DNA of 64,000 nucleotides from Porodaedalea pini. Its lineage: Eukaryota > Basidiomycota > Agaricomycetes > Hymenochaetales > Hymenochaetaceae. How positions within the stretch are numbered: the stretch's first letter is position 1; the number at the start of each line of letters is the position of its first letter. The stretch is from assembly GCA_002794775.1 (NCBI GenBank), contig NBAY01000003.1:1240001-1304000 (forward strand). Reading direction: 5' to 3'. The notes beneath the pieces were generated by a model. It saw only the letters and a program-made list of their open reading frames with translations. It was not told where the DNA came from and ran no database searches. The position numbers and the translations under genes were made by a program. Positions 22,201 through 33,560 of this stretch are shown here, in pieces.

Positions 22201-25200
22201 GGTGGAAAGATTGTCAAATAGAATCGGTAGAATAAAGATTAATAAGTATAGAATATGACCTGCAAAACGTCAGAGTGGTTACCAAAAGCAATTCAACTCA
22301 ATTCAGTCGGAAGCAAAGGAACAGTAAGTAATGTATTAATAAACAGAGAAATGCGTACTACGATCCTTGAAGGAGTTTAAGTAGAAGGAATTACAAAGCT
22401 CTAGTACATTATTGCTTGTCCACTCCTGAGGAGCAACCTGTCCAAAATGAGGTATAAGATGTGCACTGCGATACAAGGTTTGAATTGGAATAATATTGAA
22501 CTCTCTAGTCCCATCCGGATTGAAAGACCTAGTGACCTTATACATCCTGAAATTATTGTCTGGCTGGACGGAGAATTTGGAAAACCATTCTACATAAGCT
22601 AAGTGTTTGGGTATAGATGCTCGTATGTCCTCATCATGAAATAGAACTGGTAGCACTGATTCTGGGAGTGAAAAGATGGCGCGAACTTGCACGACACGAA
22701 ATGCTACAGGACTAAGTCAGATAGAATTAAAAATAAAAATAAAGCACATCAACGTTACATTGAATCTCCGTTCCTTGACATACACGAGCAAGACCTGTAT
22801 TGAACCAACCAGGAATGGGCCTTCCCTGACTGTCTTTGCGCGCAGGTTTAATGTGTATTGAATCTATTGTAGTAGAGTCGATCGCATATTCACTGCAGAA
22901 CTTGATTGTCTGGAACACCAGTAGTTTACAGAAAGGAAAGACGATGTCATTTGCCATGAGCTCAATGGTCCTCCACCGTAAATTAGGCTCCCTCTTGGCA
23001 ACAATGTAGCAAGCAAGCGCAGCTTTAAAGTGAACAGCGCCATATGTTTCAACGAGATTGTCAAGTGACATGGCCTTTTGCGTAGGATGCTTCGTCATTT
23101 TGATCTTGAGGTCGCGTGCTATGTCAGGTGAATGCCATGGAGGTCATAGAGGGGGATCAGCTGAATGCCATGCAATGCTAGTATGTAGCGCCGAAACTTT
23201 CTCCTTTCACTCAAGCCACAGGGTCATTTGCAGCAGCTCATCCTTGTGATTTGTTGCTGCATATGCATCCTTTGCAAGGTCAATGTGTAAGCGTTTGGTG
23301 AACTGCATGTTATAGTTGTCCGTAGTTCCTAGTTGCTTAATGCACGCCTCATAATGCTTCATCCAGTGGCATTTAATGAAGTTGAAGTTATCGCACACCC
23401 CGAGATTGATAAAAATACTTTTGTTGTTGTGAAAATGACAAAGGGCATCCTGTAGCAGAGCAAGTGTCTCAGTGGAATGAATGGGGTACTGCGCAAGGTA
23501 TGTAAAGTCAAGGAGTGCACGCGTAGTGCATATGAGCCGAACGGGAGATTCATTATCGGGGAGGCGTATATCAATGAGTAAACCGAGGAGAAATTGACAG
23601 ATTTGACTGTGCTCAGTTCCACTGACTCTCGAGAGCTTTGTAATCCCCTTGTGGAAAACGCACATGCCATGACTGGGAGGAATTCGACGGCAGCGAGCAT
23701 CAAGTTCTGTTGCGCCTACAACACCTGTGATCCAGGAAACGATATGTTTGATGACACCTTGATGTAATTGATGAAGTATGTTGGCCGTGATAGACTGATA
23801 TATGTCAAAGTATGGGAGATCAGCCCAGAAAGGGTTCTGAATCAGTTTCGTACATATTTCCAAGCACGCTCGAGCATACCTCGTCAGATCGTCAGAGTCG
23901 AGAATATCAAGAACGTCAAGGGCTCGTTTGAGGTTGCGAGGTGCATGTCTGTGATCAACACCAGCTCCAAGCTCATCATGAGGACATTGACATGTTGGAC
24001 AATCACCGGTAATAGTCCCAGTCACCGCAACTTGCTCCTGATTATCGAGAGCAAGAGCCGCTACGATAGGGTGGCACCGCTGGACGAGCCCATCACCACC
24101 TGTCATGTGTATGCCATCTGCACCTGTTCTCTCCAATGATTGAAAAACATATCGAAGGCAGCTGTGCAGGAGGTTAGCAAGGGTGCGGCAATGAGCAGCT
24201 TTGTTGGTGATGTGCTCGAGTCGGGTGGTAGGAAGATAAGCAAGTAATATTTGTGCATGTCGCGAGGGTTTCTTGCGAATGTCCTTCGGGATGTTTCCGA
24301 TGGTGAGATACACAGGATACGCTGACTTTGTGCGGAAAAGCGTGATCTGAGTCTTGTCTAGTGATATTATGACGGGTATAATGGTGCCGCCTGGCGCTCT
24401 ACGCTCGACAGCTGTCTATATATGTATTTAGCTACAGCTTGCACAAGTATAAGTTTATTGTAACATACCTGAGTGTTCCACCACCATCGCACAGTATGCA
24501 TGTCGTGATATACTCGGACTTGCATGTCCTCGTCGGCATAATGATGTTCGGGGAGAATAATAAGCTGAGAGGCAAATTCGGGTGCACTGAACAAAGCTCT
24601 GATGCATTGCAGAACATCACGGCAATGCATGTCAAATGCTTCGCCGGCAACTACAATTTCACGACGTTGAAACTTGGGGCGACGCGTTGGTATCTGGCTG
24701 TCTATAATCGCATTGAGTTGGCGTGAGTTACAGAACGAGAGTCCTAGCAGTTTGGGTATCTGGAACTGTAAGGCATATGATGATGGTCGAGCACTGTGAA
24801 CACAATCACGAATTACAAATATATAAACATAAGTTAGGGAACAATATCAACAAGCTCGAACAGAAACCGCACCCCCTCAATTTGGAGAAGCTCATCTAGA
24901 GCTGTGGAACCTGGCCCGCGGGTCTTAGCCCATTGTGCCACTTCCCAATCGTGTTTTGAAATAAAAGGAGCATATGGTCCTGCATTTTGCGAACCGGCCT
25001 GAACATCTTCCATGTATCACTCGAACTCAGCGCGGCCGTCACGTCCATGTGGCCCCTGAAATTCTGCTCCGTTCCATTCACCCCCATATACCCGTCCGGC
25101 TTTGTGCTGTACATCTTCATTTCCAGGATAGCAAATGATGCAGACTGGCTGATAGCACAGTCTGCTCTCAGCAGCGCAACACTGAACAAGAAGTGCTTGA

Positions 25201-25544
25201 ATGTTAGGATCTCCCTCCTCCTCCCAACCTAATCCACCGGCGAGAGGAGGGTCTTGTGGCTGAGGTCTCTTGGGCTCCCACACTGCATCAAGGGTCTCCT
25301 CCTCATCGAGTTCTGGATCATAGCCTTCAACAACATCGTTATTCTCCCTATAAAAGAACAAGCATGAGCATTCATGTATTTCAGAGCGTGGACAATTGCA
25401 TGATGCTACTACAATGTGAAATGAAGTATACTTGCCTGTCAGCGTCCTCATGATCACTATCCGCCCCTTCTCCGTCATTTGCATATCCGAAATCACCTTC
25501 ATCGTAAGCGTTCACATCTCCGAAGAAGTCGCCGTTAAAACCAT

Positions 25545-25549
25545 GAACT
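25545..25549. repeat. Target-site duplication GAACT of Gypsy copy 1 (left)
   Basis: GAACT directly precedes the left LTR and recurs directly after the right LTR at 32745-32749. A 5-bp duplication is normal for Ty3/Gypsy integrase. Confidence 0.9.
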
Positions 25550-25977
25550 TGTTAGGACTCGAACTTTTCCTTTCTTTTATTTTCCTTTTCCTTTTATCAT
25601 TTCCTTTCTTTTAATCGATCCTTCTCATTACATTTAATTGTCTTTTCAATCATTTCTCACACTCCCTCCACATGACCTTCATTCGTTCCATTCCGCTCGT
25701 TTATGTAACTTTAGATAATATAGTCCCACGGTCGCCGCTATAAGAGGTCTCAGGAATCGCATGAACTCCTTGTTCTGCTTTTCCTCTTACCTCCGCAACG
25801 ACCTAGGTGAGACTCGCTCCCCTTGTATTAGTTTAGACTGGTATTAATCCTCTTACCTCCACGACGACCTAGCCTGAGTAAGCGTGTCCCGAGTCTATGC
25901 TCGAGTATAGCACGTCCCAGATGATAGTCAGCCGAGACCTGCCCAGTCCGAGTCATCCCCCGGGCTCCCACCTAACA
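25550..25977 (+). repeat. Left LTR of Gypsy copy 1
   Basis: Starts TGTTAGGACTCG, ends CCCACCTAACA. It contains a TATA box (TATAAG, 25739-25744) and, 33 bp downstream, GTTCTGCTTTT (25772-25782), complementary to the primer-binding site. Confidence 0.93.
25739..25744 (+). promoter_or_regulatory. TATA box in the LTR of Gypsy copy 1
   Basis: TATAAG lies about 33 bp upstream of GTTCTGCTTTT, placing the predicted transcript start there. The same arrangement is kept in copy 2 (TATATAAG at about 35542). Confidence 0.6.
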
Positions 25978-25978
25978 T

Positions 25979-25989
25979 AAAAGCAGAAC
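25979..25989 (+). other. Primer-binding site of Gypsy copy 1, complementary to its own RNA 5' end
   Basis: AAAAGCAGAAC sits one base after the LTR. It is the exact reverse complement of GTTCTGCTTTT in the LTR, at the predicted transcript start. I saw no tRNA 3'-end match, so a Tf1-like self-priming mechanism is likely. Confidence 0.7.
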
Positions 25990-26109
25990 CTCACCCAGGC
26001 TCATCCCCAGCGTACGTCATCGCTGTCGACTCGCCTTCACTCGGTCCAGAGGAGCACTCCCCTCGACGGACTTGACGTGTAAACCCCCTAAACGACAACC
26101 CTCAACCCT

Positions 26110-27770
26110 GCCCGGATGTTTTCGGATGTTCATGTATTACATAAACATTTCAACCAACATTTCCCGATCCTGGCTCTACGAATTAGCCTCTGGTGGAGCA
26201 CGCACCTGACGTGGACGTGGGTAGCCAGACGAGTACAAACTTCAACGACAATTTCATTTGTGATCTCGCTTGGATCCTACCGCCTTGTCATCAATTTCGC
26301 CAACAAACCCGTTCAACGTTGGTGTAACCCCGGATTGAACGCACAACCGATCCCTGTCCCTCCGCCAACGTCAAGATAGATCTTACCGATGAACAGCGAT
26401 GGGCCCTTCCTGCATCAGCCCGTTGGGATCCAGACTGACCAAGTTACGTTGCGACCAACAATAGCAGCATCACACATGACATCTGGTGGAGTGAAATCCG
26501 ACGCGCCTGGTATTCGTCAGACGAATGAGGAAGGAGAGCCAGGTGGCCCCCAGCCACTCCATCGTCACCTGCACCATCGACGTCAACTATCAACCTACCA
26601 CCAACCCCAGGTCCCTACTGTGAAACCAACAGAGACCCCTCACCGCCGACCCCCCCAGAACCTTCGACGCCCACACCCGAGCCCGCAATGTTGGCAGGAG
26701 GCTTCAGTCAGCAGCAGATGGAGCAGATCGCAGCCATTGTTGCAAATGCCTTCGCCCATCAGGCGAATAATGCCCCTGCACCGGTTGTGGTGGCTAACCC
26801 TCCGACCCCCAACATAGACGTCGCCCGGCCACGTGAATTCACTGGCGGCAATGGCTACCTAGACTTCAAGCGCGAGGTCCTTCTTTTCGTCTCTGCAAAC
26901 CTGAACAGATACCCCACGTCGGAGAGTAAGATCTACGTTGCTCTCTCCTACCTGAAGGGTGGTAATGCGGCGACGTGGGCGCAGAATTACATAGAGGAAT
27001 CAACGACGGCCGGCATCGTAACCTTCACTGACAGTTGGACAAGATTCCAAGAGCGCCTGGACGCCTCGTTCGACGATCCGAACCGGAAGGAAAAGGTGCT
27101 GGCGAAGTTCTGGACTAAAGTACAGAAGGACCTCATTGCCGACGAATTCTTCCAGGATCTCGACGTTGTGATCACAAGAGCGGGTTTGATGGATGACAGC
27201 ATCATCTGTGACCGGCTGAAGCGAGCGATGAACATTGAAGTGGTGCGAGGGGTACTACGGTCAACGCCAGTCCCAATGATGTATGAAGACTGGAAGAAGA
27301 AGGCGATTGAGATCGACCGGGGTGAGCAACAGATTCATGCCATCCAATGAGGCCGTGCCTTCCCGCCCCCACCACGCCCACCGCAGCCGCATGGACCCCC
27401 AGCTCGTCGCCAGTTGACAGCCCCCCATGTCAACAAATGCGATGCGACAGGCGTCACCTTCGGAGGAGCTGGCCAGCTGATGGACGTCTCCATGAACGAA
27501 GCACAATGCCGACGCGCGTGCTGGATCTGTGGCCAGCTTGGTCACTTCAAGGATGCATGCCCTCAAGTGAAAACAATCGTGCAGCGTATGCTGCAGATGA
27601 TGGCACCCGGCGAACGTCGCCTCCTCGCTGACGAACTAGGGGCAATGAAGGAATCGGCATTCGAGGAAGTCGTAGACACTCGGAGGTCGACTGTGGAAAA
27701 CTGCGTGGAGGAAGAAGGTGATGACAAAGAGGTCGTTGACTCGCAGGGTTTTGCGAGTGGTCAGGCGTAG
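26110..27770 (+). pseudogene. Gag of Gypsy copy 1 (degenerate)
   Basis: Structural polyprotein that packages the element RNA. The 5' part is frameshifted, with pieces matching the cleaner gag of copy 2 in more than one frame. From 26688 the capsid region reads RPREFTGGNGYLDFKREVLL, SYLKGGNAATWAQNYIEE and DASFDDPNRKEK, ending HAIQ at a TGA (27348) that replaces a CGA codon. The continuation holds the zinc knuckle CWICGQLGHFKDACPQ (CX2CX4HX4C) and ends at TAG 27768-27770. The slippery sequence GGGTTTT lies 16-22 bases before that stop. Confidence 0.85.
27746..27752 (+). other. Predicted -1 ribosomal frameshift site, Gypsy copy 1
   Basis: The heptamer G GGT TTT is in the gag frame just before the gag stop. 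The -1 frame is open from here into the protease/RT frame without interruption. Confidence 0.65.
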
Positions 27771-30700
27771 CCACCGGGACGACTGACCGAGAAGTTCCAA
27801 GGGTTTCAAGTTCAGATCCGTTAAAATATAGTCAACCGCCTGTACAATATCTAGATGCAAACGGCGTTGATGACCTTTCCAACTATGAAGACCCTACTGG
27901 TGTGAATGAAGAAGACGTTGAAGAGAAATTGTTCATGAGGGGAACTGGCGGACGCCAGCTGGACCTCCTCCTGAACATCGGATACAGCGTAGCGGGTGAG
28001 ACGAGAGAGGTGGATGTGCATGCCCTCATGGATTTGGGATGCACAGGATCATGCATTGACGTGAGGTTCGTCGAACGATACGGGTTGGAAACCAAACGAT
28101 ACATTCAGCCTCTCGCAGTACTCAATGCCGACGGCACACACAATGAAGCTGGGTTGATCGAAGAATACGTCGACGTTGAGCTTATGATTGGGCCCCACAG
28201 GGAGAGGATTGTCCTTGCAGTGACATCACTGGCGTCGTCAAACATCTTCCTTGGTTATGATTGGCTTCGACGTCACAACCCGGAGGTCGACTGGAAGACA
28301 GGTTTGATTGAATTCACCCGTTGCCCGGAGGAGTGCACAATCGTAAAGGAGGACGTGAGGATCGTAAAGGAGGCCGTGGAAGAGATGAGGAGGATGAGGG
28401 GGGTGAGAGAAGTGCGAATGGACAAGGCGTCCTGGCCCGCATATCTCAACGACTACGCCGACGTCTTCTTGGAAAAAGGATTTGAGAAGCTACTGGAACA
28501 CCGCCCCTGGGACCACGTCATCGATCTGAAACCCGACTTCAAGCTGAGCGACTGCAAGATCTATCCGCTGACGCTGACGGAACAGCAGTCGTTAAAGGAC
28601 TTCCTCGAAGAGAACCTGAAGTCAGGCCGCATACGAAAGTCAATCTCGCCGATGGCCTCGCCCTTCTTCTTCATCAAGAAGGCTGACAAGTCCCTACACC
28701 TGATCCAGGATTACCAAAAACTCAACGACGGTACAATCAAGAATAAGTATCCCCTCCCTCTCATCGACGAACTTGTCGACAAGGTCAAGAAAGTGAAGTA
28801 CATCACTAAGCTTGACCTTCAATGGGGATACTACAATGTCCGGATCCGCAAAGGCAACGAGTGGAAAGCAGTGTTTCGCACGAATATGGGCCTCTTCGAA
28901 CCTACGGTCATGTTCTTTGGTCTTTGCAACGCACCGGCGACATTCCAGGCCTTTGTCAACCACATCTTCAAGGGACTGATCTATGACAACTTGATCATTG
29001 TCTATCTCGACGACATCCTCATTCTCTCACAAACTCTTGAGGAACACATCGAGACGTCAAGGCGCGTCCTTCAGATCTTGCAAGAAAACGGCCTGTACCT
29101 GAAGCCAGAAAAATGCGAGTTCGACGCTAAGACCGTGAAGTACCTTGGGCACATCATCGGCAATGGCAAAATCAAGGCTGACCCGGCAAAGACAGAGGCA
29201 ATTGCAGACTGGCCGGTTCCACGAAACCTCAAACAGCTACAGCAATTCCTCGGCATGGGCAACTGGCTGCGACGGTTCATCAAGGACTACAGCAAGATAG
29301 TCCATCCGCTGACATCGCTAACAGGTAAAAAGGACTGGGTATGGGAGACCGAACAGCAGGAAGCGTTCGAGGAGCTGAGATGACGTCTCTGCTCACCTCC
29401 AGTCCTGGCCATCGCCAATGACGAGGGCCCTTTCCGCGTCGAGGTGGACTCGTCAAACTTCGCACTCGGAGGCGTGTTGTTGCAGAAACAGGAAGGCAAG
29501 TGGAGGGTGGTCGCCTACAGGTCGGAAGCGCTCCTGCCAGCGGAACGGAACTACGAGATCTACAACAAGGAGATGCTCACGATTGTCTCGGCGCTCAAGG
29601 AGTGGAGGCAATACCTCCTTGGCGCCCGTCACCCCATCGAGATCTGGTCTGATCATGCCAACCTCACCTACTTCAGGTCGGCACAAAAGCTGAGCTATCG
29701 ACAAGCTCGCTGGCAAACAGAGCTTGAAGAATTCGACTTCCACCTCAAGCACAAGTCAGGGAAGACGATGGGCAAGGCGGACTTACTGTCACGCAAGGCA
29801 GGCTATGACAAGGGAAAGGATGACAACGACGACATCATGTTCATCAAAGACAAGTGGCTGAATCGTGGAGTGGTGAGGACATCACGTGAGGAGGTGTTGG
29901 AACAAGTGGGTGACATGCAGAGGGCGCAGGACGAGTCGGAGAGGCTGACGGGGATGACAGAGGTCGACGGGTTGTGGCACATGAAAGGCAAAGTGTACGT
30001 GCCGTCGTCAATGAAGGAGGCCGTATTGTGGGAATGTCACGACTCGGTTCTGGCGGGACACCCAGGAGCATCAAAAACGGTGGAGCTCATCCGTCAAGAC
30101 TTCTAGTGGACGTCAATGTTCTCTGACGTCCGAGCGTATGTCTGAGGGTGTGATCGCTGTCAGCGGACAAAGGCTCTGAGGGCATCAAGGTCGAGGCCGC
30201 TTCACCCAAATGCAGTCCCGGAAGCTCCTTGGGAAGTCGTCACAGTCGATCTCATCGGAGAACTCCTGGACTCCAAGGGACACAACGCGATCTGTGTCTT
30301 TGTGGACAGATTCTCGAAGCAGATGCACGCAATCCCGATGACGACAAAATTGTCAGCGGAAGGCATGGCCCAGTTGTACCACGACCACGTCTTCCATCTC
30401 CACGGCTTGCCAAGGAAGATCATCCATGACCGAGGCATGCAGTTCGATGCGTCAATGATGAAGGAACTGTACAAGCTCCTGCACATCGAAGGCAATCCAT
30501 CAACGGCGTATCACCCACAGATGGATGGTCAAATGGAACGCATCAACCAAGAGCTCGAACAGTATCTTCGACTCTTTGTTAACCATCGGCAATCGGACTG
30601 GAAGGACTGGCTACCTCTCGCGGAGTTTGCGTACAATAACTGCGAACACTTGGCGACGAAGATGTCCCCCTTCTACGTGAACACAGGACGTCACCCCTTG

Positions 30701-31335
30701 AGCTTTGACACAACACGAACCTCGTCTGCCAACATGTTGGCAGAAGAATTCGCAAAGCACATTAAGGAGACTCATCGTGTTGCAAAGGACAACCTGGTCA
30801 AGGCAGCGGACGACATGAAGTGTTACCACAACCAGACGGCAGGAACTTCAGTTGAGTACAAGGCTGGAGATAAGGTCTTCCTTGATGGGCGAAATATCAA
30901 CACAGACTCGCCGACGAAGAAGCTCGCCGACAAATGGTACGGTCCCTTTGAGATCATTGACAAGGTGGGAGCCAGTGCATACAAACTCAGGCTCCCCAAG
31001 CGATGGAAAAAGGTCCACCCGGTCTTCAATGAGGCCCTACTGAAGCCCGCCATCGAACCGTCCTTCGAGAGCCAGAAACAACCAGCACCGCCACCTCCTG
31101 ACATCGTCGACAACGAAGAGGAGTACGAGATCGAGGAGGTTCTAGACTCACGTCTGCACTGAGGAAAGCTACAGTACCTCGTCAAGTGGGTCGGATACAA
31201 TGAACCAACTTGGCAGCCTGAGACGGACTTCGGCAAGAACGCAAAAGAGGCGATCGCTGAATTCTATCGAAAACACCCTGGTGCTCCTCATAAACTTGAC
31301 ATTCCTCGCCAACGACTCCGCCCACGCTTCGTCAA
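27753..31335 (+). pseudogene. Pol of Gypsy copy 1: protease, RT, RNase H, integrase, chromodomain (degenerate)
   Basis: In the -1 frame relative to gag. The retropepsin motif reads ALMDLGCTGSCID; DLG replaces the DSG of copy 2, so the active site may be altered. The RT region holds SGRIRKSISPMASPFFFIKK, KLDLQWGYYNVRI and the catalytic IIVYLDDILILS, intact here. After the TGA at 29381 the RNase H part continues (VDSSNFALGGVLLQKQEGKW). Integrase shows KTVELIRQDF followed by TAG where copy 2 has W, the HPNA..PW segment, DRFSKQMHAIP, IIHDRGMQFDASMM and AYHPQMDGQMERINQELEQY. The chromodomain (LQYLVKWVGYNEPTWQPE) follows a TGA at 31160. Confidence 0.88.
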
Positions 31336-32251
31336 TGTAGATCCTGTGTATGGGTTGTTTAGGATCGGTAGTTCGTTTGGGGACGTGTTTCCGTTGAGTT
31401 ATGAAGTAAATATAAGCTCGGTATGAGCATGGGAAAAATCTCGGTACACGTCGGTACGCGTCGGTACGTGTCGGTATGTGTCGGTATGCGTCAATATTGA
31501 AAGGTGCTCTGGATGCGATGTGAGTGTCGGTACAGAGCTGGAATGAGCGAGATATCAAATCCGGTGCAAGACAATAGCAATAGCAGAGACGAGAATGAAA
31601 ACAAGACAAGAGATGAGACTGAAGACGAGGTTGCCACGAAACTAACTGTTGTGGAGACTAACTGCACGCACGGAAGCTGCCCTATCTGAGGGGAACTCTG
31701 CGGTAGTATTTCCTCCCTTGCTACCTACAACAGGGAAGTCCCTAAATACAAGGTGCAAGAGATCTATCTACAGGAAAATTATTCCAAAGTGAGTATAATG
31801 TGCATACCGGATGAAACATAGAGCGTCAGAGAGAAAACATTCGGAATGTAAGAGAAACATAGAAAATCAAAAGAAAACCTGTCCATGCGACAACTTCCCC
31901 ATTTGCTTCAGTCCATCATCTGGTCATATTGCAGCTCCACCGGAACTGAGATCCTCCAATTGGTGAGTCATCATCCATCATCGGGCAGATCTCCGGTACG
32001 TGTCCCAACTGACTCCGATGACATAAGCTTTCCGGTACATCCCGAATTGCCAGGGGGATCTTCCTAGCGATCCGCTGATGTGATGTCGGGCGAATCATCC
32101 TGTGTCCGGTACGCATCGGGCAAATCCTTCTGGGTCCGGTACACGTCGCGCCAATCCTTCTGAGTCTGGTACACATCAATACCTGTCGGAATGTGCAACC
32201 GATGGCCTCTAGAGGGATCTGCAGTGGTTGGCCGCTCGTTGGAACTCTACA
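31336..32251. mobile_element. 916-bp TG...CA insertion nested in Gypsy copy 1 (possible solo LTR)
   Basis: Copy 2 runs straight from the chromodomain end to the DTEPDD..DLGWSG tail; copy 1 has 916 extra bases at that point. The extra piece starts TGTAGATCC and ends GGAACTCTACA, so its ends are TG...CA with inverted TGTAGA/TCTACA. It is flanked by TCAA and TCGA, which look like a 4-bp TCGA duplication with one CpG transition. Inside, 31441-31500 is a run of about five GTCGGTAYGY units, and related CCGGTAC words recur at 32030-32180. No coding frame was recognised. Confidence 0.65.
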
Positions 32252-32318
32252 TCGACACCGAGCCAGATGACCTCGATCTTGGTTGGTCGGGACACCCAAC
32301 CTTGAGGGGGGGGTAATG

Positions 32319-32744
32319 TTAGGACTCGAACTTTTCCTTTCTTTTATTTTCCTTTTCCTTTTATCATTTCCTTTCTTTTAATCGATCCTTCTCATTATAT
32401 TTAATTGTCTTTTCAATCATTTCTCACACTCCCTCCACATGACCTTCATTCGTTCCATTCCGCTCGTTTATGTAACTTTAGATAATATAGTCCCACGGTC
32501 GCCACTATAAGAGGTCTCAGGAATCGCATGAACTCCTTGTTCTGCTTTTCCTCTTACCTCCGCAACGACCTAGGTGAGACTCGCTCCCCTTGTATTAGTT
32601 TAGACTGGTATTAATCCTCTTACCTCCGCGACAACCTAGCCTGAGTAAGCGTGTCCCGAGTCTACGCTCAAGTATAGCACATCCCAGATGATAGTCAGCC
32701 GAGACCTGCCCAGTCCAAGTCATCCCCCGGGCTCCCGCCTAACA
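32319..32744 (+). repeat. Right LTR of Gypsy copy 1
   Basis: Starts TGTTAGGACTCG and ends CCCGCCTAACA, preceded by a G-rich polypurine tract and followed by the TSD GAACT. It differs from the left LTR by about nine transitions. Confidence 0.93.
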
Positions 32745-32749
32745 GAACT
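32745..32749. repeat. Target-site duplication GAACT of Gypsy copy 1 (right)
   Basis: Second copy of the GAACT found at 25545-25549. Confidence 0.9.
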
Positions 32750-33060
32750 TCGGCATCATCGATTTCGCAGTCATTGTCGTCCGAACCTCCTTCGACTTCG
32801 TGTTGCAGACCAGCGAGATAGAAAAGATAGTAATGGTAGCAAGCTGATTGTTCGGGTTGTTCTCGCTGATGCTGTCTGAGGTCAATCTTGTAGACTCCGC
32901 ATCCTGGACAAGCACGCTCTGGCATAGCAGTCTGTTGCATCCGTCAAGCTGTATCCTACGTTGTAGTGTGTGGTGCGGGATTTGTCGACTGTAAATAATA
33001 ATAATAAAGTCAGCTTTTTTTTTTGCAGTCTGCACTTACCGTGCAGATGCCTCCTGGAGC

Positions 33061-33164
33061 CACAGTAACCGAGCGGTCGCTGTGAAGTATAGACACCAGC
33101 GGCTCACTATGCAGCAGACCACTGTTGTCTATGCCCCCGAGCTAGCTCTGAGCCGGCTCTGCAG
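33061..33164. repeat. Internal inverted repeat, left arm (pairs with 33461-33560)
   Basis: Starts CACAGTAACCGAGCGG and ends GAGCTAGCTCTGAGCCGGCT-CTGCAG. The reverse complement of 33461-33560 follows the same order of words (CACAGCAACC..GCGGTCACTG, TATGCAGCAG, GAGCTAGCTCTGAGCCGGCT), at roughly 75-80% identity with small gaps. The GAGCTAGCTC core is itself palindromic. It lies upstream of the transposase start. Confidence 0.75.
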
Positions 33165-33460
33165 GGTCTTTCGGTAGGTCGTCCATTGACAATGTTGGTG
33201 GCAGGATGTACACATAGTATGTGACTCGTGAGCGTCTGACAAGTGTTATCTAAAGCGGCTAAGTCATGTGACGTGGCGACTAATTTGGAAGGTCCGCGAC
33301 TTTAATTAGCAGCCTAACTCTCCCACTGTCTCCCATCATCCACGTCTGCCACCCCTGTCCCTCCCTTCCTAACTGCACTCCCATCGTCCTCCATCGCCGC
33401 ATCGACAACGACTCACCGCCACGCCTACCTGCCTCAAGACCATCCCCTACATCGAAAGAC
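33165..33460. promoter_or_regulatory. Presumed divergent promoter between transposase and gene X
   Basis: About 300 bp enclosed by the inverted-repeat arms and lying between two divergent genes. The right half is strongly C/T-rich on the plus strand (CTCTCCCACTGTCTCCC and similar), a common basidiomycete promoter feature. No coding potential was seen. Confidence 0.5.
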
Positions 33461-33560
33461 CTGGAGAGCCGGCTCAGAGCTAGCTCGAGGGCAGACGACG
33501 ACGGGCTGCTGCATAGCGAGCCGTCAATGTCTATAGCACAGTGACCGCTTGGTTGCTGTG
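33461..33560. repeat. Internal inverted repeat, right arm (pairs with 33061-33164)
   Basis: Starts CTGGAGAGCCGGCTCAGAGC and ends GGTTGCTGTG. See the left arm. I found no target duplication outside the two arms. Confidence 0.75.

Larger units (their letters stand above)
25550..32744 (+). mobile_element. Ty3/Gypsy chromodomain retrotransposon, copy 1 (degenerate)
   Basis: About 7.2 kb bounded by ~427-bp LTRs that start TGTTAGG and end CCTAACA, with 5-bp TSD. Internal order is PBS, gag, protease, reverse transcriptase, RNase H, integrase, chromodomain, polypurine tract (GAGGGGGG-like, about 32306-32315), as in fungal chromoviruses. The two LTRs differ at about nine sites, all transitions and mostly at CpG. 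The coding part carries at least five nonsense codons (27348 TGA, 29381 TGA, 30104 TAG, 30143 TGA, 31160 TGA). It also contains a 916-bp insertion near its 3' end. It lies inside the transposase gene, on the opposite strand. Confidence 0.93.
22336..32940 (-). pseudogene. Plavaka-type transposase, split by a Gypsy retrotransposon
   Basis: Transposase of the Plavaka group (CACTA-related DNA elements abundant in mushrooms). The 5' exon (about 32750-32940) starts MQQTAMPERACPGCGVYKI, a zinc-finger-like segment with a following RQHQREQ. The chain resumes after the Gypsy insertion (25550-32744) with HGFNGDFFGDVNAYDEGDFG. Later parts include LPEHHYADEDMQVRVYHDMH and TVRWWWNTQ, KSAYPVYLTIGNIPKDIRKK and PTTRLEHITNKAAH. 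After these come GDCPTCQCPHDELG, FWADLPYFDIYQSITANILH-QLHQGVIKHIVSW and, at the C-terminus, HLAYVEWFSKFSVQP, IPIQTLYRSAHLIPHFG and APQEWTSNNVLELCNSFYLN. Apart from the Gypsy insertion I saw no clear inactivating change. Deleting it, leaving one GAACT, restores the frame (DDAEV-HGFNG). Confidence 0.85.

Noticed and set aside
33061..33560. The inverted-repeat pair as a MITE
   Set aside because: No target duplication or empty-site evidence at its ends. A regulatory inverted repeat is at least as likely, so it is listed only as a repeat.
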